This document shows, piece by piece, positions 1-7,239 of a DNA stretch of 11,263 nucleotides (position 1 is its first letter; every line of letters begins with the position of its first letter). Below the pieces are notes generated by a model. The model saw only the letters and a list, made by a program, of their open reading frames with translations, did no database searches and was not told the origin of the DNA. The DNA is from T1Sed10-7 sp046483565 (lineage in GTDB: Bacteria > Actinomycetota > Nitriliruptoria > Nitriliruptorales > Nitriliruptoraceae), in contig JAWOCZ010000141.1 in the NCBI GenBank assembly GCA_046483565.1, forward strand, positions 1 through 11,263, written 5' to 3'. Both the position numbers and the translations under genes were made by a program.

Positions 1-189
1 TTGGCCAGGCACGGCTTCGCGGTCGGCACGCTGACCGGTGCGTTGGGGGCATGGGACCTGGCGGTGGTGCTCACCGACCACGACGCGATCGACTACGACG
101 CGCTCGCGGCTGAGGTCGACGTCGTCTTCGACACCCGCGGTGTCTACCGGCGCAAGGGGCTGACAGCCGCCAACGTTGTTGCCCTGTGA
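1..189 (+). CDS. Nucleotide-sugar dehydrogenase (UDP-ManNAc/UDP-glucose dehydrogenase superfamily), C-terminal end only
   Basis: The 5' part lies outside the window; only the last 62 codons are present, open from base 1 and ending in TGA at 187-189. The tail fits the UDP-binding C-terminal domain of the UDP-glucose/GDP-mannose dehydrogenase superfamily: a strand with DLAVVLTDHDAIDYDAL (residues 19-35), then VVFDTRGVYRR (41-51) and a terminal NVVAL. Enzymes of this family oxidise C6 of a UDP-sugar to a carboxylate with two NAD+. The catalytic cysteine and the NAD-binding Rossmann domain are upstream and cannot be checked. Substrate is unproven. Because wecB, which makes UDP-ManNAc, lies in the same locus, UDP-ManNAc to UDP-ManNAcA is the most attractive guess, but UDP-glucose or UDP-GlcNAc dehydrogenase is also possible. 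A hairpin follows directly after the stop. Confidence 0.82.
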   Translation: MARHGFAVGTLTGALGAWDLAVVLTDHDAIDYDALAAEVDVVFDTRGVYRRKGLTAANVVAL

Positions 190-216
190 GCCGCGCTGGT
201 CGGTGCTGAGCGCGGC
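190..216 (+). terminator. GC-rich stem-loop directly after the dehydrogenase stop; possible terminator or attenuator
   Basis: The arm GCCGCGCT (190-197) pairs perfectly over 8 bp with AGCGCGGC (209-216) around an 11-nt loop. It starts at the base after the TGA codon. There is no T-run behind it, so it is not a classical intrinsic terminator. It could be a U-tract-less terminator, a partial attenuator, or an mRNA 3'-end stabiliser between the dehydrogenase and the methyltransferase gene 48 bp further on. Confidence 0.45.
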
Positions 217-225
217 CATGAACCC

Positions 226-230
226 AAGGA
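226..230 (+). promoter_or_regulatory. Shine-Dalgarno site of the methyltransferase gene
   Basis: AAGGA lies 7 nt before the ATG at 238. It fixes the start of the membrane-anchored protein and so supports its N-terminal hydrophobic hairpin being real. Confidence 0.7.
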
Positions 231-237
231 ACTGACC

Positions 238-1377
238 ATGGTGCGGATCGTGCGGCAGCGGCTCGCTCTACTCGCTGCCGTTGTCGTGGCGCTCCTCGGT
301 ATCGGTGTGGCCGTGACGGCGTTGCTTGAGGTGTGGCGTTGGGCGGCGGTGCTTGCGGCGGCGAGCGCGGTGGGCCTCGCGGCCATGGGCGTCGGCCTCT
401 TCCTGCGGCAGGGGGAGTTGCTGCGGCTCCAGCGGCGAGAGGCGGCAAGGGCCCGGCGGATCGAGGAGCGCCGGCACCGCTTCGAACGGAGCCAGCTGCC
501 TGAGCTGGTCGACGGCTCGGTCCAGCGTGCACTGCACCTGCTCGGCGACCGCAGCGACGTTCGGACCGACCTGCTCGAGCAGACCATCCTGACCTCGGTG
601 CAGGTGCTGCGTGAGGACATCGCCGATTCGGTCGGGCTCTCTGCCGCGGTCGCTGGCGGCACCGCAGAGGGGCTCCGGCCCGCCGGCGGGACTGGTCAGG
701 AGCTTGCTCAGAGTCTCAGCCGGGAGGTCCGTGAGCAGCTACGGGTACACGAGCAGATGCTCATCGCCGAGATCGACGCCCTGCGCCAACTGCACCGGCG
801 CTTCCCGATCGATGGGCCGCTCCCCCTGCTCGGCGGTTGGGCTCTCAAGCCCACAGGACTGCTACAACTCCTGGACCTCGCGCTCGCCGGATCCGTTCGG
901 ACGGTAGTCGAGTGTGGCTCCGGTGTATCGACCGTCTATCTGGCCTGGTTGTTGCGGCAGCAGCCTGGGGCGAGGGTCATCGCGCTCGAGCACCACGCGG
1001 GGTTCGCGGATGTCACCCGGGAACGTCTGCAGCATCTCGGGCTTCAGGGGGTTGCCGAGATCCGACTTGCCCCTCTCGAGCCCACCACCGTGGGAGCCTG
1101 GAGCGGAGACTGGTACGCGTTGGATGCGGTGCGCGACCTCGCTGCCATCGATCTGCTCCTCGTCGATGGCCCTCCCCAATCCACGGGGAAGCTGGCGCGG
1201 TACCCCGCCCTTCCAGTGCTGGAACCCGGGATATCGCCAACAGGGGTCGTGCTGCTCGACGATGTCAATCGCAGAGAGGAGCGGGCCGTACTGGAGGCCT
1301 GGCTCGGTGGAGGGAACTGGCAGACCGGCCGCTCCACGAACGTGCGCCAGGCGGTGCTCCGCCGGACTACGCCCTGA
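238..1377 (+). CDS. Membrane-anchored coiled-coil protein with class I SAM-dependent methyltransferase domain
   Basis: 379 residues. Two hydrophobic stretches (about 8-31 and 34-56) form a likely membrane hairpin. An Arg/Glu-rich helical segment follows (60-90), then further helical, probably coiled-coil sequence (95-135 and 153-188). The C-terminal domain (about 200-379) looks like a class I methyltransferase: a motif-I-like VVECGSGVSTVYLA (223-236), an acidic end of strand 2 in VIALEHH (E251), IDLLLVDGPP (304-313) and GVVLLDDV (336-343). The acceptor is unknown. Methylation of a glycan or lipid-linked sugar at the inner membrane face is an inference from the neighbours. The start is backed by AAGGA 7 nt upstream. 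The stop overlaps the next start (TGATG), so the two products are probably made together. Homologous domains in surface-polysaccharide loci are usually annotated only as 'class I methyltransferase'; activity is not assured by sequence alone. Confidence 0.82.
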   Translation: MVRIVRQRLALLAAVVVALLGIGVAVTALLEVWRWAAVLAAASAVGLAAMGVGLFLRQGELLRLQRREAARARRIEERRHRFERSQLPELVDGSVQRALHLLGDRSDVRTDLLEQTILTSVQVLREDIADSVGLSAAVAGGTAEGLRPAGGTGQELAQSLSREVREQLRVHEQMLIAEIDALRQLHRRFPIDGPLPLLGGWALKPTGLLQLLDLALAGSVRTVVECGSGVSTVYLAWLLRQQPGARVIALEHHAGFADVTRERLQHLGLQGVAEIRLAPLEPTTVGAWSGDWYALDAVRDLAAIDLLLVDGPPQSTGKLARYPALPVLEPGISPTGVVLLDDVNRREERAVLEAWLGGGNWQTGRSTNVRQAVLRRTTP

Positions 1378-1379
1378 TG
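1375..1379 (+). promoter_or_regulatory. TGATG stop/start overlap (translational coupling)
   Basis: The TGA of the methyltransferase gene (1375-1377) shares its A with the ATG of the glycosyltransferase gene (1377-1379). I see no good Shine-Dalgarno site just upstream, so translation of the second gene probably depends on ribosomes finishing the first. Confidence 0.75.
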
Positions 1380-4300
1380 CGGACGGGCACGACCGGTCCT
1401 TCCCGCCGCTCGGCGGTCCGCCACCGTCGCGTGGTCGAGGCTGCCAGGACTGCGGGTCCGGCTGCCCTCGAGGCCACCGTGTTGCGCCTCAGATCGCTCG
1501 AGGCGCTCGATGTCGCTCTCTCGCTTGCCACGTCAGGTCGCGAGAACGACTTCAGAGCTTGGTCGCAACAGAGGGAGGCGGCGGCCCGTGGAGGGCAGCC
1601 GACCGGCGACGGACTCGATCCCGCTTGGGGGGCCGTGCTGGCGCAGATCCTCGCGCGTTCGCCGCTGAGTGCGGCAGCGGATGCGGTGGCACTCTCGATC
1701 TACCGCGACCTCGTTGGCCGGTTCGGGCCCGAGTACCTCGAACCACGCGACGCCCAGGTCTACGGCCAGTTGCTGCTCGGATCTGGCGCACTTCAGGAGT
1801 TGCGTGCGTACCTGCCACACCTTGCGGTCCCCACGGTGATCCGTTCGATGCTGCTCGCCGACTTGGAGCGGGAGGCGGTGCTCGCTGGCCAGAAGCCACT
1901 GGCCGCCTGGTACGACGCGCTGCGCCAGCTCGTCGGGGAACCGCCCGGACTCTGGCTCCCGGAGCGAATCGATCCCTTCCGATTCGATGACCTCCGAAGC
2001 CGAACGACCAGCTCGCCCGCGGATGGGCCGTTGATCACCGTCGTGATGCCGGTCTACGAACCCGACGCCGGCTTCATGACGGCCGTCCGCTCGATCCTCA
2101 GTCAGACCTGGCGGAACCTCGAGGTGCTCATCGTCGACGATGCCTCTTCCGAGGCAAGCCGACGATGGTTCGCCGAGGTCGCTGAGCTCGATGAGCGGAT
2201 CAGGATCTTCGCCAAGCCACGCAACGCAGGAACCTACTCGGCACGCAACACGGCTCTGGCAGCTGCCAGGGGGTGGTTCATCACCGGCCAGGATGCTGAC
2301 GACTGGTCCCATCCGGAGCGATTGGAGCGACAGGTCCGCCCGTTGCTCGACGATCGGTCGTTGGTCGCGACGCTCAGTGGCTGCCTGCGGGTCACCGAGG
2401 ACCTGCGCGCGAGTTGGTTGCGAGCCTCGGGCTCCTCACCGACTCGTGTGAACTCCTCCTCGCTGATGTTCCGGAGGACCGAGGTGATGCATCGCATGGG
2501 CTACTACGACCGCGTCAGGAAGGGTGCCGACAGTGAATTCATCTTCCGGCTGCGGGCTGTCTTCGGACGGGCTGCGGTGGCAGAGCTGCCGGACTGCCTG
2601 GCGCTCGTTCGCCTGGCTGAAGGCTCGTTGTCGCGATCGGATTTCCTCCCTGGCTGGCACCACGAGTCGCGGGTCTGGTACCGCGAGATGTACACGTATT
2701 GGCACGGCACGGTAAGGACCGGGCGGGATGCGTTCGTGCCCGTGAACGGTGACGAGCGACCCTTCCCGGTACCGCGCGGCGTCGCTTCTGTCGGCCCGGA
2801 GGCCCTAGTCCTCGATGACGTGCTGATCGCGGATCTCCGCTGCCCCGACGAGGGGCAGGGGCAACTGCTCGGCGAGGCCCGTCGGCGCGCGGCGATGGGA
2901 CGACGTGTGGGGCTCGCGCATCTGGAGAGCTTCGCGAGGTTCGAAGCACAGCAGCGCCCGTTCCAGCCAGCGGTCGTTGCAGCCGTATTCGCCGGGGAGT
3001 TCCCGATCGTGGAGTGGTCGCGCGAAGTCGTCGCCGACGTGGCACTTTTCTGGCCGGCCGAACTGTCGCAGTATCACGCCGACCTGCGGCCGCCGTGGCG
3101 GATCCGGCTCGTCGGCCTGGTTGCCGATGACACGCTGTCGATCTCTGAGCTGAGTGAGACGGTCCAGTCGTGGTCGGCCTGCGCCGACTGGGTGGTCGCG
3201 AACCTCGCTCCAGAGCATGGGGTCGAGCTGATGGTGCCGACGGTGGACTGTTCTGGCGGAACGGCTCCCTCCGGTCGGCCTGGCGCAGACCTGTCGTCCG
3301 CCGGCCGACTCGGCCTCGCGGACAAGCGACGCGAGGTCATCGTGTTCCGGTGCGAACCCACGGGCCACTCGGCTCCCGGCACGGTCGAGCTCGTCGAGGC
3401 GCTCGAGGAACAGGGCGCCACCGTGCACCTCTGTGAGGTGAGCGAGGCGGTGGCGAGGGAAGCGGTCGGTGGACCGGTTACGAGCGAGACCGCCAGCGCT
3501 CGGCGAACGACAGACCGCGCCCCGGAACCGTTCCGGGTGGTGCTCCTCGTCACCCACGAGGGTCGATACCCGGCCGAAACGACGGCGACCGCAGTCGCCG
3601 AGCGCGTGCTGGCAAGAGACCGCGCGGTGATCCTTCTCAGGGCTGACCCCCGCAGTGGCGGGATCCTCCACCCGCTCGGGGGCGTCCCAACTCGGGAGCG
3701 AACGGTGACGCCACCTCCTTCGACGTCCAGCACGGCTGATCGGTTCATCACCCCACCGGACCTGCCAGCCGGGGCTCGTGAGCACGGCATCGAGGTGCTC
3801 CCCTTCGTGGCCGTCGCCGCCCGGCTGGCTCCGGCTGTGGTCCCCGGCTGGTCGAGCCGAACGGTCGGCGGGATCCAGTACTGGTTCCCTGAGAGGGGGG
3901 TCGTGGCCGTTACGCCGGTTGGGGATGACTACCGCCTTCAGACTCCGTCCTGTGTCGTGCTCATCCGGGGGCCGGATGGCGATCCAGAGCACGGCGACTG
4001 GTGGACCGGAGGAACTGCTGTCGCCATGGGTGAGCCGTCCCGTATGTTGAGAGCGCTGACGTGCGGCGACGGCGCACCTGTGCTGGCCGTTCATGCAGGT
4101 CACACGTGGACGATCCACTGGTCGGGTCGTGGCGCGCCAAGCGGCTGCGTGGACACTGCGGGACGCACCCTCGCTATCGCCGCGGACGGCGCAGCCCTTT
4201 CGACATTCCTATCCGCTTTGCGATCTGCGACCGAGACAGCTGAGGAACTGCGCCAGGATCCCGCGTCGGTGGCCTTGCTCGGCGGGCGTGAGAGCAGCCT

Positions 4301-4415
4301 CCAAGCGGGCTCGTCGCCCGCACGGCGCTTCGGATTCAGCACACTCGCGGGCAGCAGGTTCGTCCCGATCGATGGACTGCACCCCGCGCTGGTGATCGGA
4401 CCTATGGCCGGTTGA
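1377..4415 (+). CDS. Large multidomain family-2 glycosyltransferase (1012 aa) with an N-terminal helical domain and long partly unassigned C-terminus
   Basis: The frame is open from further upstream, but starting earlier would cover the methyltransferase gene; the ATG at 1377 overlaps that gene's stop and is preferred. Residues 20-190 are mostly helical. Residues 218-440 form a GT-A, family-2 domain: ITVVMPVYEPD (220-230), VDDAS (253-257), the metal-binding QDADDW (305-310), and an acceptor-side GADSEF (383-388). It should transfer a sugar from a nucleotide sugar to a growing glycan at the inner membrane face; donor and acceptor are unknown. After this, 475-625 looks like a degenerate alpha/beta segment of the kind fused to actinobacterial surface-glycan transferases (VLDDVLIADLR at 478-488). 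Two further Rossmann-like starts appear at 651-690 and 719-762. Residues 800-1012 I do not recognise. At roughly three times the length of a simple family-2 enzyme it may be bifunctional or a scaffold. The last codons lie within a hairpin shared with the convergent wecB end. Confidence 0.85.
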   Translation: MRTGTTGPSRRSAVRHRRVVEAARTAGPAALEATVLRLRSLEALDVALSLATSGRENDFRAWSQQREAAARGGQPTGDGLDPAWGAVLAQILARSPLSAAADAVALSIYRDLVGRFGPEYLEPRDAQVYGQLLLGSGALQELRAYLPHLAVPTVIRSMLLADLEREAVLAGQKPLAAWYDALRQLVGEPPGLWLPERIDPFRFDDLRSRTTSSPADGPLITVVMPVYEPDAGFMTAVRSILSQTWRNLEVLIVDDASSEASRRWFAEVAELDERIRIFAKPRNAGTYSARNTALAAARGWFITGQDADDWSHPERLERQVRPLLDDRSLVATLSGCLRVTEDLRASWLRASGSSPTRVNSSSLMFRRTEVMHRMGYYDRVRKGADSEFIFRLRAVFGRAAVAELPDCLALVRLAEGSLSRSDFLPGWHHESRVWYREMYTYWHGTVRTGRDAFVPVNGDERPFPVPRGVASVGPEALVLDDVLIADLRCPDEGQGQLLGEARRRAAMGRRVGLAHLESFARFEAQQRPFQPAVVAAVFAGEFPIVEWSREVVADVALFWPAELSQYHADLRPPWRIRLVGLVADDTLSISELSETVQSWSACADWVVANLAPEHGVELMVPTVDCSGGTAPSGRPGADLSSAGRLGLADKRREVIVFRCEPTGHSAPGTVELVEALEEQGATVHLCEVSEAVAREAVGGPVTSETASARRTTDRAPEPFRVVLLVTHEGRYPAETTATAVAERVLARDRAVILLRADPRSGGILHPLGGVPTRERTVTPPPSTSSTADRFITPPDLPAGAREHGIEVLPFVAVAARLAPAVVPGWSSRTVGGIQYWFPERGVVAVTPVGDDYRLQTPSCVVLIRGPDGDPEHGDWWTGGTAVAMGEPSRMLRALTCGDGAPVLAVHAGHTWTIHWSGRGAPSGCVDTAGRTLAIAADGAALSTFLSALRSATETAEELRQDPASVALLGGRESSLQAGSSPARRFGFSTLAGSRFVPIDGLHPALVIGPMAG

Positions 4416-4436
4416 CTGCGGCCATCACGGGGTCCG
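4397..4436. terminator. Nested hairpin between convergent genes; probable bidirectional terminator
   Basis: An outer stem CGGACC (4397-4402) / GGTCCG (4431-4436) encloses an inner stem ATGGCCG (4404-4410) / CGGCCAT (4419-4425) with an 8-nt loop; internal-loop sides are 1 and 5 nt. It spans the stop of the glycosyltransferase gene (4413-4415) and sits against the stop of wecB (4442-4444), which is where two opposing units need to end. No T-run follows on either strand, so it is not a textbook intrinsic terminator. Confidence 0.55.
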
Positions 4437-4441
4437 GCGTT

Positions 4442-5533
4442 CTACACCTGTCCTGCGTGTTCCGCGACCAGGTCCAGGACGGCGGCCGCGATGCGCTCCC
4501 CGGCTCGCCCGTCCCAGAACGGTGGACGATCCTCGGGAAACACACGCTCGCCGGACAGGATGGCCTGCGCCTCCCGGCCGAGCGACTCTGGCGTGCAGAG
4601 CTGGTTGGTCCCGTGCGTGACCGTGATCGGTCGCTCGGTGTTGGGGCGAACGGTGAGACAAGGTACGTCGAGGATCGTGGTCTCCTCCTGTACCCCGCCG
4701 GAGTCCGTTATCGCGAGCTTGGCTCTGGAAACCAGGGAGAGGAACTCCAGGTAGCCGAGCGGTTCGATGACGCGGATGCCGCTGGCCTCCTCGAGTCCGA
4801 GTGATCGGAGGCGTTCACGACCACGCGGGTGAAGTGGAACCACCAGCGGCAGGTCGTGGCTGATCGCACGGAGTGCCTCAACGACGTGTCCTGCAGCGGT
4901 TGGCTCATCGACGTTCGACGGGCGGTGCAGCGTGACGACGCCGTAGTCCTCTGGCAATCCGAGGGCTGCCACCGGTTCAGCAGCGACGAAGCGATCACGA
5001 TGCCTCAGCAGGGTGTCGATCATCGGATTCCCAACGAAGCGGATCCGCGAGGTGTCGACGCCTTCATCTGCCAGATGGGCGTACGCCTCGGGGCTGGTGA
5101 TCAGCAGCAGATCCGCTACCGCGTCAGTGAGAACACGGTTGACCTCTTCCGGCATGGAACGGTCGAAACTGCGTAGCCCCGCCTCGACGTGCACCAAGGG
5201 GAGCCGTTCTTTGGCGCAAAGCAGGGCGGCGGCAAGGGTCGAGTTGACGTCGCCGTAGACGATGACCGCAGCCGTGGCGTCCGTGTCTACCGTCTGCTCT
5301 AGCCCGAGGAGAACCCGCGCCGTCTGTTCGGAATGCGATCCTGATCCCACGCCGAGGTTGATGTCCGGTTCTGGCAGCTCGAGCTGTTCGAAGAAGATGG
5401 CCGAGAGCTTCTCATCGTAATGCTGCCCGGTGTGGATGACCTGTTGCGACGACCCCAACCTGGACAGAGCCTCGAAGACAGGTGCAGCCTTCATGAAGTT
5501 CGGACGTGCACCGACGACATGGACGATATCCAT
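4442..5533 (-). CDS. wecB: UDP-N-acetylglucosamine 2-epimerase, non-hydrolysing
   Basis: 363 residues, the usual length for this GT-B-fold family. It interconverts UDP-GlcNAc and UDP-ManNAc in the cytoplasm, feeding ManNAc or ManNAcA into surface glycans. Family motifs are complete: VVGARPNFMK (6-15), GDVNST (94-99, with D95), HVEAGLRS (115-122, E117), MPEEVNR (127-133, E130), TLHRPSNVD (201-209, H203), DSGGVQEE (277-284) and VRPNTERP (295-302). D95, E117, E130 and H203 fit the acidic and histidine residues important in E. coli WecB. The reading frame is open back to 5623, but the family starts at the conserved MxIxxVxGARPN sequence and an AGGGAG lies upstream of this ATG, so 5533 is chosen. 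It is the last gene of the minus-strand set, 86 bp after the GT4 gene. The dehydrogenase that could use its product is on the opposite strand at the left edge. Confidence 0.96.
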   Translation of the reverse strand: MDIVHVVGARPNFMKAAPVFEALSRLGSSQQVIHTGQHYDEKLSAIFFEQLELPEPDINLGVGSGSHSEQTARVLLGLEQTVDTDATAAVIVYGDVNSTLAAALLCAKERLPLVHVEAGLRSFDRSMPEEVNRVLTDAVADLLLITSPEAYAHLADEGVDTSRIRFVGNPMIDTLLRHRDRFVAAEPVAALGLPEDYGVVTLHRPSNVDEPTAAGHVVEALRAISHDLPLVVPLHPRGRERLRSLGLEEASGIRVIEPLGYLEFLSLVSRAKLAITDSGGVQEETTILDVPCLTVRPNTERPITVTHGTNQLCTPESLGREAQAILSGERVFPEDRPPFWDGRAGERIAAAVLDLVAEHAGQV

Positions 5534-5537
5534 CGTT

Positions 5538-5543
5538 CTCCCT
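5538..5543 (-). promoter_or_regulatory. Shine-Dalgarno site of wecB
   Basis: On the minus strand AGGGAG lies 4 nt before the ATG at 5533. The spacing is slightly short, but together with the protein family's conserved N-terminus it decides this start over the longer open frame. The 86-bp gap (5534-5619) shows no clear promoter. Confidence 0.6.
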
Positions 5544-5619
5544 GGAGAGCAATCGTGCTTGGTGCGGTAAGGGTCGTGCGACGCCGCTCTCTCGCCTCGG
5601 GGCACACCTGGCGTCCGGG

Positions 5620-7197
5620 TCAAGCTATCGCCGACAGGATCGATCGATAGCGCTCAGCGTTCGACTCTACGGTGCGATTCTTCCGTACCCACTCGCGTCC
5701 CGCCGCAGCGAACCGTCGGGCTGAGCCCCCGTCCTCCGCGAGGTCCACGATCGCACGCGCAAGATCACGTGGGTCTCCGGAGGCGAAGTCCAGGCCTCTC
5801 TCCCCGGGGGAGGAGATCTCCTGCAGGGCAGGCAGATCCGACGTGATGATGGGGAGACCCATCGCCATGGCTTCAAGCGGCTTCAGCGGTGTCACGAGCC
5901 GTGCCGCCCTGTCTTCCTTGCGGGGCACGACGAACAGATCGATGAGCGCGTAGTGGTCCTCGATCGTGGAGTTCGGGACGTGTCCGACGAGATGTATCTG
6001 CTCACCATTGGCCTGAGATGCCGCGAGCTTGGTGAGTTCGGTCCTCTCGGGCCCATCCCCAACGACAAGGCATGCGATGTCAGGCACTCTCTTCGCAGCC
6101 TCGGCGACCGCCAGGATGAGTGTATCGATGCCTTCGCGTCGACCGAGGTTCGAGATGTAACCGACGACGAATCTACCCTCCAGATCGTAGTGTTGGAGCA
6201 GATCAGGTCGTTTCGGTCTGGGCGTGAATCTCTCGATATCGACAGCGTTCGGGACGACATGGATCGAGGTCGGGTCGACACCTCGGCTGGCCATCTCCTT
6301 CTTCATCGCCTCGCCGATGGTGATCAATGCATCTGCCTCCAAGAAGCAGCGCTTCTCCTGTGCCCGTCGGCGCGCGTAGTACTCACCTTGTTCCGCGAGA
6401 TGGTTGCTCCTGGTCCAGGTCGCTTCTTGGAAACCACGGACCTCGTAGACGAACGGCACTCCGACACTCTTCGCCACAGCCAGCGCGCAGAGTGCCGTTT
6501 CGTAGCCGCGGTAGCCGGTACCGGCCTGAATGACGCTGGGTGCTTCGGCGGCAGCGACACGCGACAAGAGCTCTGCTTGCCGATCGAGGACGAGGTCGTA
6601 AGGCTCGCGCGAGAGGTCGTCGGGGAGCGAAGTGTCGAGCAGTCGGTGATGCCGGATGCCCTCGACCGGCTCCTCCGATGGGGCGTCGACGATCCCGCGA
6701 CTCAACGGGAACTGCAAAGAGGTCGCAACGACCGGCTCGAAGCCTGCCATCTGTTGAGCCTGCAGTGTCATGCGGCTTCGGAAGGTGAAGCCGGTTTCTG
6801 CGTAGGGCAGCGACTCCTTTAGATGGTGCAGGACCCTGCCCGGCCTGGCTTCTGGGGCAGGGTCGGAGCGTGATGGAACATGAGGGAGCCAGGTCGGATC
6901 GGTCTCTCGGAGTCGCCCGAAGGCGAATCGGGCCTGCCGGAGTCTTGACGGCGAGCCTGTGCGGGCGAGCCGGTTCGTCTCGCCCAGGGCCCGGGACACC
7001 TCACCGAGCTGTGAGAACACTCCGCGGGCGATCGCGGCGACTTTCGAATCCTCCCGTTGCAGAGGTCCGAGATCGCGGAGTGCCGCGGCTGCTTCCTCGA
7101 GTTGGCCAGCCGTGAGCATCGCTTCGAGTTCGATCAGCGAGGGTGCCTGCGAGGCTGATGGGTCACCGTGTGAGGCATCTGTGTGCTGCTCAGTCAC
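5620..7197 (-). CDS. GT4-family glycosyltransferase with N-terminal helical extension
   Basis: 525 residues from the GTG at 7197, chosen because AAGGAG stands 7 nt before it; an adjacent GTG at 7200 would leave only 4 nt, and the ATG at 7236 lies against the previous gene's stop with no such support. Residues 18-105 are helical and TPR-like by eye. The rest is a GT-B fold of family 4. The N-terminal half starts at RVLHHLKESLPYAETGFTFR (121-140), a typical opening with the G-Y/F loop. The C-terminal donor-binding half has VVPNAVDIERF (314-324), VVGYISNLGRREGID (344-358), CLVVGDGPE (376-384) and TPLKPLEAMAMGLPIITSD (436-454), where E442 is the conserved second glutamate of the EX7E region. It should be a retaining transferase acting in the cytoplasm on a lipid-linked or growing glycan. 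Substrate is unknown. It lies 42 bp after the family-2 gene and 86 bp before wecB, most likely one operon. Confidence 0.9.
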   Translation of the reverse strand: MTEQHTDASHGDPSASQAPSLIELEAMLTAGQLEEAAAALRDLGPLQREDSKVAAIARGVFSQLGEVSRALGETNRLARTGSPSRLRQARFAFGRLRETDPTWLPHVPSRSDPAPEARPGRVLHHLKESLPYAETGFTFRSRMTLQAQQMAGFEPVVATSLQFPLSRGIVDAPSEEPVEGIRHHRLLDTSLPDDLSREPYDLVLDRQAELLSRVAAAEAPSVIQAGTGYRGYETALCALAVAKSVGVPFVYEVRGFQEATWTRSNHLAEQGEYYARRRAQEKRCFLEADALITIGEAMKKEMASRGVDPTSIHVVPNAVDIERFTPRPKRPDLLQHYDLEGRFVVGYISNLGRREGIDTLILAVAEAAKRVPDIACLVVGDGPERTELTKLAASQANGEQIHLVGHVPNSTIEDHYALIDLFVVPRKEDRAARLVTPLKPLEAMAMGLPIITSDLPALQEISSPGERGLDFASGDPRDLARAIVDLAEDGGSARRFAAAGREWVRKNRTVESNAERYRSILSAIA

Positions 7198-7204
7198 CAC
7201 TCGA

Positions 7205-7210
7205 CTCCTT
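7205..7210 (-). promoter_or_regulatory. Strong Shine-Dalgarno site of the GT4 gene
   Basis: AAGGAG on the minus strand, followed by TCGA and two GTG codons in tandem (7198-7200 and 7195-7197). The 7-nt spacing favours the second GTG; use of either would change the protein by one residue. Confidence 0.75.
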
Positions 7211-7239
7211 GTGCTTCGGCAGGGGGCTGGCGGCAAGCC

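Noticed and set aside
837..1376. A longer 5' extension of the plus-strand glycosyltransferase frame
   Set aside because: It would overlap the methyltransferase domain for 540 bases in another frame; the extension is Arg/Ser-rich without motifs, and the ATG at 1377 overlaps the upstream stop in a typical coupled arrangement.
2805..4118. Long minus-strand open frame (437 codons)
   Set aside because: It is antisense to the glycosyltransferase gene, rich in Arg/Asp/His with no motifs, and the sort of shadow frame expected in high-GC coding DNA.
5537..5548. Short inverted repeat TCTCC/GGAGA covering the wecB ribosome site
   Set aside because: The loop would be only 2 nt, too tight for a stable hairpin; it probably results from the purine-rich ribosome site lying next to a pyrimidine-rich stretch.
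5534..5623. Extended N-terminus of wecB starting at 5623
   Set aside because: The family begins at the MxIxxVxGARPN motif, the extra 30 residues have no likeness to it, they overlap the end of the GT4 gene, and AGGGAG precedes the ATG at 5533.
5953..6822. Plus-strand open frame (289 codons)
   Set aside because: It lies opposite the GT4 donor-binding motifs; its product has no recognisable domain and there is no ribosome site that argues for it.
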